From contig JAAXJD010000219.1 of the NCBI GenBank assembly GCA_012270005.1, positions 1-47,415 of the forward strand: a stretch of DNA of 47,415 nucleotides. Reading direction: 5' to 3'. Under the pieces are notes generated by a model. The model searched no databases and was not told the DNA's origin. It worked only from the letters and a program-made list of their open reading frames with translations. This DNA comes from Flavobacterium sp. Lineage in GTDB: Bacteria; Bacteroidota; Bacteroidia; Flavobacteriales; Flavobacteriaceae. Of this stretch, positions 1 through 8,344 are shown piece by piece (the stretch's first letter is position 1; each line of letters starts with the position of its first letter). Made by a program: the position numbers and the translations under genes.

Positions 1-964
1 CCGCAGCGTTTAGCTCTCGCGTTCCCCTACATCTGCGCAGCTCCTCATAATCTTCGGTATCTACCGGATAAATACCCGCACATACCATTGGTTTCACGTC
101 TTCAAAACCACTTACCATGTTTTGGGTAGGGTTTTTAGCATCAGTAAGGGTGTCGCCCACCTTTACCTCTTTGGCTTCCTTAATACCGCTAATCAGGTAA
201 CCAACGTCTCCGGCGCTTACCACCTGTTTAGGAACCTGGTTTAGCTTAAGGGTGCCTATTTCGTCGGCAAAGTACTCATTGCCGGTAGCCATAAATTTAA
301 TCTTCTGGCCTTTTTTAATTTCGCCGTTTATTACACGGAAAATTACCTCAATACCACGGAACGGGTTGTATACCGAGTCGAATATCAGTGCCTGTAGCGG
401 CTCTGCAGGGTCGCCCTTAGGGGCAGGTATGCGTTCTACAATGGCCTCAAGTATTTTATCTACCCCAAACCCGGTTTTACCCGATGCAGGTATAATGTCT
501 TCCAGTTTACAGCCCAGCAGGTCTACAATGTCATCGCTCACCTCTTCAGGGTTAGCACTTGGCAGGTCTACCTTGTTTAGTACCGGGATAATTTCCAGGT
601 CGTTTTCCAGCGCCAGGTAAAGGTTACTTATGGTTTGCGCCTGTATGCTCTGTGCAGCATCTACAATAAGTAGTGCGCCTTCGCACGCCGCTATAGAGCG
701 CGATACCTCGTAGCTAAAATCTACGTGGCCCGGGGTGTCTATAAGGTTTAGTATGTATTTTTCGCCGTTGTGGGTGTACTCCATTTGTATGGCGTGGCTT
801 TTAATAGTAATGCCTCGCTCACGCTCCAGGTCCATATTGTCCAGCAGCTGTGCCTGTTGCTCACGTGCTGTTACGGTTTGTGTAGCATCCAGCAATCGTT
901 CGGCCAGGGTACTTTTACCGTTGTCAATGTGGGCAATAATACAAAAGTTCCTAATGTTCTTCAT
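1..964 (-). CDS. lepA: Elongation factor 4 (LepA), 5' part, cut by window edge
   Basis: Translational GTPase that acts on stalled or mispositioned ribosomes (back-translocation or initiation roles are described for the family). The reading frame is open from ATG 962-964 to the left window edge, about 321 codons of a protein normally near 600 residues. It opens [14 protein letters not shown], has the GTPase G1 loop at residues 11-19, the G3 motif DTPGH and the G4 motif NKVD, followed by the start of domain II. Two oddities: residue 15 in the G1 loop is Asn where LepA normally has His, and the last residues before the edge ([13 protein letters not shown]) depart from the family pattern LRxxxxKLxLNDA although the frame is kept. 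A TATATTTG box lies about 130 bases upstream. Identity is secure; the two deviations may be sequence error. Confidence 0.95.
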   Translation of the reverse strand, partial: MKNIRNFCIIAHIDNGKSTLAERLLDATQTVTAREQQAQLLDNMDLERERGITIKSHAIQMEYTHNGEKYILNLIDTPGHVDFSYEVSRSIAACEGALLIVDAAQSIQAQTISNLYLALENDLEIIPVLNKVDLPSANPEEVSDDIVDLLGCKLEDIIPASGKTGFGVDKILEAIVERIPAPKGDPAEPLQALIFDSVYNPFRGIEVIFRVINGEIKKGQKIKFMATGNEYFADEIGTLKLNQVPKQVVSAGDVGYLISGIKEAKEVKVGDTLTDAKNPTQNMVSGFEDVKPMVCAGIYPVDTEDYEELRRCRGTRELNAA

Positions 965-1002
965 CTTCGTCTGTTATCATTAATTGGGCGTGCCGGCTTT
1001 CA

Positions 1003-1042
1003 CTGCGTTGCAGCCGTCGCGCTATCCGCGGCGCACGGCGCC
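1003..1042. repeat. GC-rich hairpin element in the lepA leader
   Basis: A GC-rich island (about 988-1066) in an AT-rich intergenic region. It has two perfect small hairpins: CTGC-GTT-GCAG at 1003-1013 and GGCGC-ACG-GCGCC at 1030-1042. Composition differs sharply from the neighbouring spacers. It resembles the REP-like palindromic intergenic elements scattered in many Bacteroidota genomes, but no second copy was seen in this window. Because the lepA promoter box is at 1096-1103, the element would be transcribed in the lepA 5' leader. Confidence 0.5.
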
Positions 1043-1095
1043 CTGCTGCTATCGCTCACGCGGGCCTTACCTGTAAAGGTAGGTGTTTTAATCGG

Positions 1096-1103
1096 CAAAT
1101 ATA
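1096..1103 (-). promoter_or_regulatory. lepA -7 promoter box (TATATTTG)
   Basis: On the minus strand this reads TATATTTG, a full match to the Bacteroidota -7 consensus TANNTTTG. No clear -33 TTG was found at the usual spacing. It would give a leader of about 125 bases for lepA. Confidence 0.5.
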
Positions 1104-1150
1104 GTTAAAGTTAGCGGGTTTTAAAATAGGTGGTTACAGTATAAAAAAAT

Positions 1151-1168
1151 ACCCGCTTATGGGCGGGT
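1151..1168 (-). terminator. Rho-independent terminator of the small secreted protein gene
   Basis: Arms ACCCGC (1151-1156) and GCGGGT (1163-1168) with a 6-base loop. On the minus strand the stem is followed by ATTTTTTTAT. It lies just past the stop codon of the gene at 1181-1480. Confidence 0.75.
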
Positions 1169-1180
1169 TGGTTTTCTTTT

Positions 1181-1480
1181 TTAGCAAAGGCCAAGGTGTT
1201 TTTTGTTCAGCGCGTAGGGTATTAGTATCGGATCTTTCTTTTTCCTTATCCTTTTTTGGATTTTGCTTTCTGCAAGCAGCTCGCGCTGTGCAAAAAACAG
1301 GTTCAACGCATTTCCTATCCCTGTGGCTGCTACTTTATCAAAAGCCGAATAGCCTTTTGTTGTTTCGGGCAGGGCAGGCAAAACATTAGTGCGCTGGGCA
1401 TTAATTTTTCCGGTACACAATAAACACACTACAATGCTGACCTTTAGTAAGGTGTGGTCAAAGCATTTCATGGTTGTCAT
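1181..1480 (-). CDS. Small putative secreted protein, unknown function
   Basis: A 99-residue ORF with no family I recognise. The N-terminus (residues 1-29) looks like a signal peptide: a charged start, a hydrophobic stretch VSIVVCLLC and an Ala-Gln end (KINAQ) typical of flavobacterial exported proteins. The mature part is short and its second half is strongly basic (KIQKRIRKKKD). Support for it being a real gene: a TATATTTG promoter box 18 bases upstream of the ATG (1498-1505) and an intrinsic terminator 12 bases past the stop (1151-1168), so it would be an independent transcription unit. No sorting domain is visible. Confidence 0.65.
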   Translation of the reverse strand: MTTMKCFDHTLLKVSIVVCLLCTGKINAQRTNVLPALPETTKGYSAFDKVAATGIGNALNLFFAQRELLAESKIQKRIRKKKDPILIPYALNKKHLGLC

Positions 1481-1497
1481 ATTATTTTTGGGTAGTG

Positions 1498-1505
1498 CAA
1501 ATATA
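1498..1505 (-). promoter_or_regulatory. -7 promoter box (TATATTTG) of small secreted protein gene
   Basis: Full match to TANNTTTG on the minus strand, 18 bases upstream of the ATG at 1480. The -33 part is not clear in the AT-rich upstream sequence. Confidence 0.5.
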
Positions 1506-1628
1506 ACACTTCATTTAATTTCTTAATATTTTGTTAACGATAAAATGCGCTTTTGTGTCGACGAAAGGAGTGTGTGAGCCTGATGAATGTCATTTTTAAT
1601 CGGTGAACTACCTGATTGCCTATAAAAA

Positions 1629-1654
1629 AGCCCTGCCAAATGTATGGCAGGGCT
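1629..1654 (-). terminator. Rho-independent terminator after T9SS surface protein gene
   Basis: Arms AGCCCTGCCA (1629-1638) and TGGCAGGGCT (1645-1654), a perfect 10-bp stem with a 6-base loop. On the minus strand it is followed by TTTTTTATA. It ends the surface-protein locus whose last codon is at 1678-1680. Confidence 0.9.
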
Positions 1655-1677
1655 CATGTGTTTTATTTATGTTTTAA

Positions 1678-2544
1678 TTAATAAACCACTTTCTTGTTTG
1701 TTACAGCGCCATCTTGGGTAATAACGTTTACAAGGATTACCTGGCTTTCGGTGGTTAGGTCGTTAACGGTAACCTGGTTTTGGCTTATGTTATCTTTTTT
1801 GTAAAGAACGCGTCCGTTGATGTCGTGTAGTGTTATGGTTTTAATAGCAGCGTTTGTTGTGCTAACCTGCAGGCCGTTGCTGTTTTTGTAAACTACAACC
1901 TGGTTTGCAGATCCGTTTGGCGTAGCTGTGCCCAGTACGGTGGTGTTGTACAGTACTTCAAAACGGTCGTTAAACGTTCCGGCTTCTGTAGCAAAGCTAT
2001 AATTACCATCGGCAAAGTTGTGTACTGTGCCGGTAACGCTGTCTTTAAGGTATACTGATTGCCCGGTGCTAAATGTACCAGTTTTATCGGTAAGGCTAAT
2101 GGTGTACGTTCCGGGTTGTGTGGTTGTAAATCCGGTTAGTACCCTGTCAGTATCTGTAAATGCAGCCCGTGCCTGTATAACCATCTTATCTGTATTTTGA
2201 AGTGTATACAGCTGCAGTGCGCCATCGGCAAAAGCCTTACCATCGTAACCAAAGTCGAAATCATTAGTTGTAACAGAAGAATAGCCCAGTACTGTAGCGT
2301 TATACGCGCCGTTTTCAGCACTTATAGTAAGCGTTAGTTTAGATGGGTTTCCTTCCGGCTGTGCCTGGCGGAAAATCTGGTTTGTATTGGTGTTCCTTCT
2401 CATGGCATTTGTAAAGGCTACCTGAGTAGTACCCGGTTTTACCTTTACAATAAACCCTTGTCCGGTAGTTATGCTCCATGCCGAGTGGTGCCCGTCCGGT
2501 AACTCCAGGCCTGCTGCAGCTCCGCCTGTAGCCGCGGTGCGGGC
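1678..2544 (-). pseudogene. Detached 3' part of T9SS surface protein (module end and sorting domain)
   Basis: This stretch is in the same frame as the upstream 950-codon ORF and separated from it only by the TAA at 2545-2547; nothing is shifted. It encodes the rest of the shared C-terminal module (GQGFIVKVK, TNAMRR, GTFNDRFEVLY) and a type-A T9SS sorting domain (about the last 80 residues, ending GAVTNKKVVY). An ATG at 2401-2403 exists but encodes the Met of TNAMRR, a conserved internal position in the two paralogues, so it is unlikely to be a natural start. If the stop is real, the product loses its outer-membrane export signal. Confidence 0.75.
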
Positions 2545-5397
2545 TTAGGCAAATTTGGTGATGGTTGCATAGCTAGGATTAGAGCTGTTGTTTCTCTTTC
2601 TCCAGAAGTATAATGTGCCGTCTGCAAGCGAAGCCGCGTTAGTATCAATAAAATTAAATACGTTTATTGGAGATGGATAAGGGTTACCAATGGCATTGTA
2701 GCCTTGCCCTTCGGCGGCAACTGCGGCATAAATCGTACCGTTATTTGGTGTACCGGTAAATACTCCCGGGAAAGCTATTGCTGCTGTTTCTTCGTTATAC
2801 CCGGGTGTATCGGCCGCATTTGGCATACGTATAAGGTATCCTTTTGCTACGTCAAACGTGGTTGTAGATGTGCTGCTTAAGTTAGGCACTCTTGCATACA
2901 CGTCTGTTGCCGGTTTGTAGGTATAAAAACGTGTGTTTACCGTATTTGGCGAAAAGCCAAACAGGTTTTGTCCGGTAACCGGGCTGCTCCATAAGGTGTA
3001 GTCCAGTTTATAAAGGCTGTTACTGTTACGGGTTATGGTTATTTTTCCGTTGTTATTACTTGCAGTAGCGCTAGGATCCTGTAAAAGGTTAGCATTGTTT
3101 TGCAGGGTAAACGTAGCTGATGGATCCACGGTTACTGCGCCTTGCACCTGAATATTAGTACCACTGTTTGCCGTAAGCGAAGTGTTTGGCTGTAGGGTAA
3201 GGGTTTTTGCCAGTGCCGTTATTGCCTGAGATATTACAGGCTGGTTTGCCGTTACGGGTATGGTTACATCGTCGTTTAGGGTAGGTACAGCATTACAGCT
3301 CCAGTTATTTGGCGTGTGCCAGTTGCTGCTTACAGCGCCTGTCCAGGTAAATGATGTAATCGGCGAAATGGTAGTAACACCCGATGTTACCGAAGCACAG
3401 CTTCCGTTAGTTACTACAGCCCTGTAGTAGGTAATTTGGCTTACAGAAGGGTTAGTGTACGATGCCGATGTAGCTCCCGCCACATTAGCCCATCCGCCTG
3501 TACCGCCACTGGTAGTGGTAGTTTGCCATTGTATGGTTCCGTTGTAGCCGCTTAGGGTAACTGTAGCCGGTGCACCCGGGCAAACGCTTTGGTTGCCGCT
3601 TACGGTTCCTGCAACTGAAGACCCGAACACTGTATATGTTACCGGGGTAGATGCAGTTTTAGCACATTCGTAGCCGCTTGGGTATACTTCTGCGTAATAA
3701 AAACGGGTTCCTGCCACGTTAGTTGGCGGCGTGTAAGTAGAGGTATTGGCACCGCTTATAAGCGTTCCGCCGGTAGTGCTGTTTACCGTGTTGCTGTACC
3801 ACTGGTATACTGGTGAATTTCCGTTGGCATTTACTTGAATGGCTACAGGATTGTTTATACAGGTAGATACATCGCCAGAGGCAGATAGTATTACGGTGTT
3901 AAGGTATGCACTGTTGCTAAACGCGGCTCCGCCCGGGTTGCTTACCACACAGCGGTACACACCATTGTCCTGTGCTGTAATGCCGGTAACGGTTAGGGTT
4001 GCAGTATCTGTTCCTGAATACGTAGAGCCGGTGCCCGAAGGGCCATTGCTTATAGGGTTACCGTTTTTTTCCCAATGGTAGGTAAGCTCCGTACCGGTAG
4101 ATGTAAGTGTTACTGTAAACGTTGCCGTAGTGCCGGGGCACTTTGCCACACTTTGTGGCTGGCCCGAAATCTCAGGGGCCGGTACCTGGAATGAGCTGCG
4201 ATTATACGCCATAAACGCCGGGTCGCTGGTGCCGCTTGGTATTACCTTAAAGCTTGCTACCTGTGTTCTGTTTGTTTCGTTGATGCCAAAATCAGACAGC
4301 TTGTACGCTGCAACACGAATTTGGCGTGTGTTTGCACCTACTGTTGTCCATCCGTTTACGGTAGCAGTATTTAGCGGTGCCCCTGCCTGCAGGGTAAAGA
4401 AATCTGTTTTGTAGGTTCCTAAAGGGTTAATGCTGTTTAGTGCTATCTGTACCGGGCTACCTACAATATTCCCATTGCTGTCTAAAAAGCAGTATACAGA
4501 AAATGAGTTGTCGCTAGGGTCGGCAATTTGGCTTACCATAATGTCTGGCACTTCGTCTGTAGCCACTCCTGCACTTATGTTTGTAGCCTGAAATGTTAGT
4601 ACCGATGTAGATGGGAGGTTGGTTACTCCGGTGCCTATATTAAGCCCGCGGAAACCATCAATAAGTACATCGCGCACCGAAAGTCCGTTTACGGTTGGCG
4701 CAGTAGGTATTGCGTTATTTGCATCGCCGTCTACACGGCTGGCCAGTACAATCAGGTTGGGGTTATTAGCACCTGTAGGTACAGTGCCGTCTATATTGTT
4801 AATGGGTAGTGCACGCCAGTTACCTGTAGTGTAAGCTCCCGTATTAGCATTTGCTAATACGTTAGTAACATCCTGCTCTGGCCCGGTGCTGTACAATGTG
4901 TTGTTGTACTGAAAAGCCATAAGGCTGTGCCCCGTATCTGGTTGTACGCTGCTGTTTGCGGTAGCAGTAGTGCTCCAGTAGCCGTTGTAGTTTGTAATGA
5001 TCCGGGTAACACCTGCCACTGCTGGTGTGGCTGCCGGTGCGGTGTAAGTATAGCTAAACGCTGCCCCGGCTGTACTGCCGTTGTACACACGGATGGCGCG
5101 TGTTGCCGGTGCCGACCCTACAGCAGTTACGGCAGGGACTACCACCTTAAGCTGGGTGGCCGATACGTAAGTAACCTGTGTAGCGTTTACATAAGCGGCA
5201 GCTGTAGATGAGTCTGTGCCGGTGTAAAAACGTACCGTGCTGGTATTGGTAAATCCGGTGCCTGTAAGGGTTACCGTAGAGCGTTGCGTAACATTACTCG
5301 GTGCCATGCCGGTTACCGTTTGGGATAATGCTACTCCTGAAATAAGTAAGAGGCAGAGCATTGCCATCCACTTGAAACAAGTAGTTGTTTTAATCAT
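2545..5397 (-). CDS. Large surface protein with TIG and Ig-like domains, truncated by in-frame stop
   Basis: Exported protein of 950 residues with signal peptide MIKTTTCFKWMAMLCLLLIS and cleavage near ALSQ. Visible order: an IPT/TIG-like domain (about 26-115), a region I cannot assign (about 130-405), an Ig-like domain with WEKNG and YRCVVSNPGG (about 415-505), two further Cys-containing Ig-like repeats (about 510-690), a WTGAVSSNWHTPNNW motif, then a conserved module found in two other proteins of this window (DYTLWSSPVTGQN, GYLIRMP, GNPYPSPI, FWRKRN). The frame ends at TAA 2545-2547 exactly where both paralogues have Tyr, so one base change (TAY to TAA) explains the truncation; the frame continues to a T9SS sorting domain ending at 1678. 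Probably an adhesin-type surface protein if intact. Confidence 0.85.
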   Translation of the reverse strand: MIKTTTCFKWMAMLCLLLISGVALSQTVTGMAPSNVTQRSTVTLTGTGFTNTSTVRFYTGTDSSTAAAYVNATQVTYVSATQLKVVVPAVTAVGSAPATRAIRVYNGSTAGAAFSYTYTAPAATPAVAGVTRIITNYNGYWSTTATANSSVQPDTGHSLMAFQYNNTLYSTGPEQDVTNVLANANTGAYTTGNWRALPINNIDGTVPTGANNPNLIVLASRVDGDANNAIPTAPTVNGLSVRDVLIDGFRGLNIGTGVTNLPSTSVLTFQATNISAGVATDEVPDIMVSQIADPSDNSFSVYCFLDSNGNIVGSPVQIALNSINPLGTYKTDFFTLQAGAPLNTATVNGWTTVGANTRQIRVAAYKLSDFGINETNRTQVASFKVIPSGTSDPAFMAYNRSSFQVPAPEISGQPQSVAKCPGTTATFTVTLTSTGTELTYHWEKNGNPISNGPSGTGSTYSGTDTATLTVTGITAQDNGVYRCVVSNPGGAAFSNSAYLNTVILSASGDVSTCINNPVAIQVNANGNSPVYQWYSNTVNSTTGGTLISGANTSTYTPPTNVAGTRFYYAEVYPSGYECAKTASTPVTYTVFGSSVAGTVSGNQSVCPGAPATVTLSGYNGTIQWQTTTTSGGTGGWANVAGATSASYTNPSVSQITYYRAVVTNGSCASVTSGVTTISPITSFTWTGAVSSNWHTPNNWSCNAVPTLNDDVTIPVTANQPVISQAITALAKTLTLQPNTSLTANSGTNIQVQGAVTVDPSATFTLQNNANLLQDPSATASNNNGKITITRNSNSLYKLDYTLWSSPVTGQNLFGFSPNTVNTRFYTYKPATDVYARVPNLSSTSTTTFDVAKGYLIRMPNAADTPGYNEETAAIAFPGVFTGTPNNGTIYAAVAAEGQGYNAIGNPYPSPINVFNFIDTNAASLADGTLYFWRKRNNSSNPSYATITKFA

Positions 5398-5620
5398 ATT
5401 TAACTGGTTTTGAGAGTATAAACTTTTCTTTTGAAGTGAGGGGACTCACGCTGCAAAATAACCTCATAAACAGTAGTTTTTGTGCTAATGGGCTGTTAAA
5501 ATTGGTAGTTCGACCTGATTATTAACATTTATTTTGCATTTGAATGTTTATCTGTTAATTAATTTAAGGTATTAACATAATAGTTAAGTATAATTGGCAG
5601 GATGTGAGTATTTACAGCTC

Positions 5621-5649
5621 TTGCGGTTATTATTTAATTTGTACCTTTG
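5621..5649 (+). promoter_or_regulatory. dusB promoter (TTG-N18-TACCTTTG)
   Basis: TTG at 5621-5623, an 18-base spacer and TACCTTTG at 5642-5649 match the Bacteroidota promoter consensus. Transcription would start near 5655, which rules out the upstream ATG at 5594 and supports translation from 5663 or 5666. Confidence 0.8.
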
Positions 5650-5665
5650 CCCAAAATGCTGCATG

Positions 5666-6658
5666 ATGGTTAAGATTGGTAATATAGAACTGCCCGAATT
5701 TCCGCTTTTGCTGGCCCCTATGGAAGATGTTAGCGACCCGCCTTTCCGCAGGTTGTGTAAAGCCCATGGTGCTGATCTTATGTTTAGCGAGTTTATTTCG
5801 AGCGAAGGATTAATACGCGATGCTATAAAGAGCCGCCAGAAACTTGATATTTTTGATTACGAGCGTCCGGTAGGTATACAAATTTTTGGTGGGGATGAAG
5901 AGGCTATGGCCATGAGTGCCCGCATTGTAGAAACGGTAAACCCTGATCTTGTAGATATAAATTTTGGCTGCCCGGTAAAAAAGGTGGTTTGTAAAGGTGC
6001 CGGTGCCGGTGTGCTTAAGGACATCGACCTTATGGTGCGCCTTACCAAGGCGGTTGTAAACAGTACAAGCCTTCCGGTAACGGTAAAAACCCGACTGGGC
6101 TGGGATGAAAATTCAATAAATATAGATGAGGTAGCCGAACGCCTGCAAGATGTGGGTATTAAGGCATTGTCTATCCACGGGCGTACGCGTGCCCAGATGT
6201 ATAAAGGTGAGGCCGACTGGAGCCACATAGCACGTGTGAAGAACAATCCACGTATACAAATACCTATTTTTGGTAATGGAGATATAGACAGCCCTGAAAA
6301 AGCGGTAGAATACAAAAATAGGTACGGTGTAGATGGTGTTATGATAGGACGTGCCGCGATAGGTTATACGTGGATTTTTAACGAAATAAAGCATTTTATA
6401 GCTACGGGCAATCATTTACCTGCTCCTACCATAGCAGACAGGGTAGAAGCCGCCCGCAACCACCTTATATGGTCTATAGAGTGGAAGGGTGAGCGTGCGG
6501 GTATTAACGAAACCCGCAGGCATTATACGAATTACTTTAAGGGTATACCAAACTTTAAAGAGCACAGGCAAAAACTGGTTACCAGCGATGAGGCCGTGGA
6601 TTTGTACGCTGCCTTTGATGAAATCCTGCAAAAATTTGGCGAAAGCCAGCCGGTATAA
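5666..6658 (+). CDS. dusB: tRNA-dihydrouridine synthase B family
   Basis: Flavoenzyme that reduces uridines in the tRNA D-loop to dihydrouridine using NADPH. The 330-residue protein starts MVKIGNIELP, then LLLAPMEDVSDPPFR (FMN-binding TIM-barrel start), VDINFGCPVKKV with the catalytic Cys of the GCP motif, SIHGRTRAQMYKGEADW, IPIFGNGDI and GVMIGRAAIG (phosphate-binding end of the barrel), with a helical C-terminal domain (HYTNYFKGIPNFKEHRQKL). Length fits the DusB/NifR3 family. The frame is open further upstream to 5594, but a promoter at 5621-5649 places the start at the tandem ATGs 5663/5666. It is a monocistronic unit ending in a bidirectional terminator. Substrate position is inferred from the family only. 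Confidence 0.93.
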   Translation: MVKIGNIELPEFPLLLAPMEDVSDPPFRRLCKAHGADLMFSEFISSEGLIRDAIKSRQKLDIFDYERPVGIQIFGGDEEAMAMSARIVETVNPDLVDINFGCPVKKVVCKGAGAGVLKDIDLMVRLTKAVVNSTSLPVTVKTRLGWDENSINIDEVAERLQDVGIKALSIHGRTRAQMYKGEADWSHIARVKNNPRIQIPIFGNGDIDSPEKAVEYKNRYGVDGVMIGRAAIGYTWIFNEIKHFIATGNHLPAPTIADRVEAARNHLIWSIEWKGERAGINETRRHYTNYFKGIPNFKEHRQKLVTSDEAVDLYAAFDEILQKFGESQPV

Positions 6659-6661
6659 AAC

Positions 6662-6691
6662 AAAAAACTCCGCCTTAAAGCGGAGTTTTTT
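6662..6691. terminator. Bidirectional terminator between dusB and the convergent gene
   Basis: Perfect 12-bp stem AAAAAACTCCGC (6662-6673) and GCGGAGTTTTTT (6680-6691) with a 6-base loop. It has A/T runs on both sides, so it can end dusB (+) and the gene at 6707-7744 (-). Confidence 0.92.
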
Positions 6692-6706
6692 ATACATAAT
6701 ATTTTA

Positions 6707-7744
6707 TTACTGGGCCGTTACGGTATATGGGCTACCTATACCTGTACTGTTAAGATTAAGTGTAATACGGTAGCTGCGGGTTGTGGCAGAAGCCGGGAAA
6801 GGTATTGGTGTGGTATCGCCTAAATCAATGCTGCCATCAGTTAGGTTATCACCGTAAGTAGCACCTCCAATTACAAACTTGAAGTTGCGGGCGGCTGGTT
6901 CCGCTGTGCTTGAAGGGATGTTCGGTACGGTGCAGCTAAGCGTGTTTGTGGCTGCATTGTAAGTCATCGGTACGTCTTCCATGTATAGGCCGTAGTTAGG
7001 GCGCACTTCTATAGATATGTTAGTAAAATCGGCAAAATATAAGTTATTTCCGTTTTGATCGGTACCTTGGTTATAAACGTCAATACTATAAATGCCATTA
7101 GCCTGTATAGGGAATCCGGTAGCATTAGCCGTTAGCTGGCTACTGCTGCCTTTACCATAAAGAACAGTAGAAATGGTAGATGGCGTAAATTTTACCTGGC
7201 TGCCTGCGGTAAGATATTTATAACATTTAAACCATGAATCGCCAGTCATTTCTACAGCTGTAGCCGGGTTAAATGAGTTAAATGTACCACACATATAAAG
7301 ACTTGAGAAAGTTGCTCCTGTTCCACTTCCGTTGCCAGAGCCTATTCCCGCAACGCCGCCTGCGTACATGGCGTATGGTACAGAAAGCAGTTGAGATGCG
7401 CCTATAGTTACGTAGTTGGTGCCGTTAGTTACATCCAGCTCTACTTTAAGGAACTTAGCGTTTTGAGCCCAGTTAATGTTTGCAAATGTGCCTGTAGTAG
7501 GAGTACCCATACCTATGGTAAGTGTAAAAAGGCCTACGTTATTTGTTGTAGGGTTGTGTGTTTCTACGTAAGACGCAGTGCCGGTAGCACTGTTTTCCAG
7601 TATGCTTAGCCGTACACGTACGGGAGCTGAAGCTACCGCTGCACCAGAACTGTTAAGTGCTACCGCCTGGTAGCTAAAGCCCTGTGGAACCTGAGCAAAA
7701 AGAGTTGTGCAGACTAATAATAGCAGTAAGTATATTTTTTTCAT
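6707..7744 (-). CDS. Secreted protein with PQGFxYQAVA domain and SusE/SusF-like C-terminal part
   Basis: A 345-residue exported protein with signal peptide MKKIYLLLLLVCTTLFAQ. Residues about 19-130 form the Bacteroidota extracellular domain that starts PQGFSYQAVA and runs through YVETHNPTTNNVGLF and SQLLSVPYAMYA; it is common at the N-terminus of surface proteins and has no proven enzyme activity. The C-terminal half (about 145-345: LYMCGTFNSFNPA, YFADFTNISIEV, FKFVIGG) resembles the carbohydrate-binding repeats of SusE/SusF proteins. The match is by pattern only. No lipobox and no T9SS sorting domain are seen. The downstream gene partner in the transcript is 7751-8206, whose end is 6 bases from this start. 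Role inferred: surface glycan binding or attachment. Confidence 0.75.
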   Translation of the reverse strand: MKKIYLLLLLVCTTLFAQVPQGFSYQAVALNSSGAAVASAPVRVRLSILENSATGTASYVETHNPTTNNVGLFTLTIGMGTPTTGTFANINWAQNAKFLKVELDVTNGTNYVTIGASQLLSVPYAMYAGGVAGIGSGNGSGTGATFSSLYMCGTFNSFNPATAVEMTGDSWFKCYKYLTAGSQVKFTPSTISTVLYGKGSSSQLTANATGFPIQANGIYSIDVYNQGTDQNGNNLYFADFTNISIEVRPNYGLYMEDVPMTYNAATNTLSCTVPNIPSSTAEPAARNFKFVIGGATYGDNLTDGSIDLGDTTPIPFPASATTRSYRITLNLNSTGIGSPYTVTAQ

Positions 7745-7750
7745 GGGTGG

Positions 7751-8206
7751 TTATTTTTTTACAATTTTAATAGGTTTAATGTTCTGTTCTGCAAAGGTTA
7801 AGAAGTACGTTCCTGCAGCAAGTGTCGATAGGTTAAGTACGTTTCCGTTTGCTGGCGGAAGGCTTATCAGGGTGCCTTTAATGTCATAAAGTACAGCGTT
7901 AGACAGCACTGCCTGTTGTGGTAATTCTACAGTTAAATAGTCTTCTACCGGGTTCGGGTAGTATTTTACACCCTGCATTTCTGCATAGTCATTTACGCCA
8001 AGGCTACCAAGGGTTACCTTCGTAACAGACCCAAGTAAGCCAGATGTAAGGTTGTTAGTGTTTTGGGGTACAACGTAGATTTCGCCTACCGCGTGCGAAA
8101 AGTTGTTTACCGTTAGCCCGCTTGCGTTGTTGTGGCCTATTCCGCTTTGGGCGAAACCGGCAGACACGCCAAGCAATGTGGTGAGTAAAAGTAGAGTTTG
8201 TCTCAT
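7751..8206 (-). CDS. Small T9SS type-A sorting domain protein
   Basis: A 151-residue exported protein: signal peptide MRQTLLLLTTLLGVSAGFAQ, a short segment SGIGHNNASGLTVNNFSHAVGEIYV, and a C-terminal T9SS type-A sorting domain (about residues 75-151) recognisable by VKYYPNPVEDYLTVELP, AVLYDIKGTL, LAAGTYFLTF and the final PIKIVKK. The sorting domain makes up half of the protein, so the passenger is very small. It is the first gene of a two-gene unit with the SusE/SusF-like protein at 6707-7744 (6-base gap), which suggests joint export or a joint surface complex. Function of the passenger part is unknown. Confidence 0.85.
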   Translation of the reverse strand: MRQTLLLLTTLLGVSAGFAQSGIGHNNASGLTVNNFSHAVGEIYVVPQNTNNLTSGLLGSVTKVTLGSLGVNDYAEMQGVKYYPNPVEDYLTVELPQQAVLSNAVLYDIKGTLISLPPANGNVLNLSTLAAGTYFLTFAEQNIKPIKIVKK

Positions 8207-8287
8207 GTACTGGTCGGTGAAATTAATGTGCTAAAGTATTAATTCTGATGTTATATACCTAATTTTTTATATATACCTCTATAAAAT

Positions 8288-8320
8288 AACAAAGGTTCTG
8301 CACAATGCAGAACCTTTGTT
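8288..8320 (-). terminator. Terminator after BI-1/YccA gene
   Basis: Perfect 15-bp stem AACAAAGGTTCTGCA (8288-8302) and TGCAGAACCTTTGTT (8306-8320) with a CAA loop. On the minus strand ATTTTAT follows. It separates the membrane-protein gene from the two-gene unit below. Confidence 0.85.
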
Positions 8321-8344
8321 AAAATATATCGGGTTGTATTAAAA

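Noticed and set aside
252..620. Plus-strand ORF of 122 residues
   Set aside because: Antisense to lepA, which is the clear coding frame; low-complexity composition without motifs.
770..1108. Plus-strand ORF of 112 residues
   Set aside because: Covers the lepA start and the GC-rich hairpin element in antisense; no promoter or family signal.
5594..5665. N-terminal extension of dusB
   Set aside because: The promoter at 5621-5649 lies inside it, so it cannot be in the message; family proteins start at MVKIGN-like sequence.
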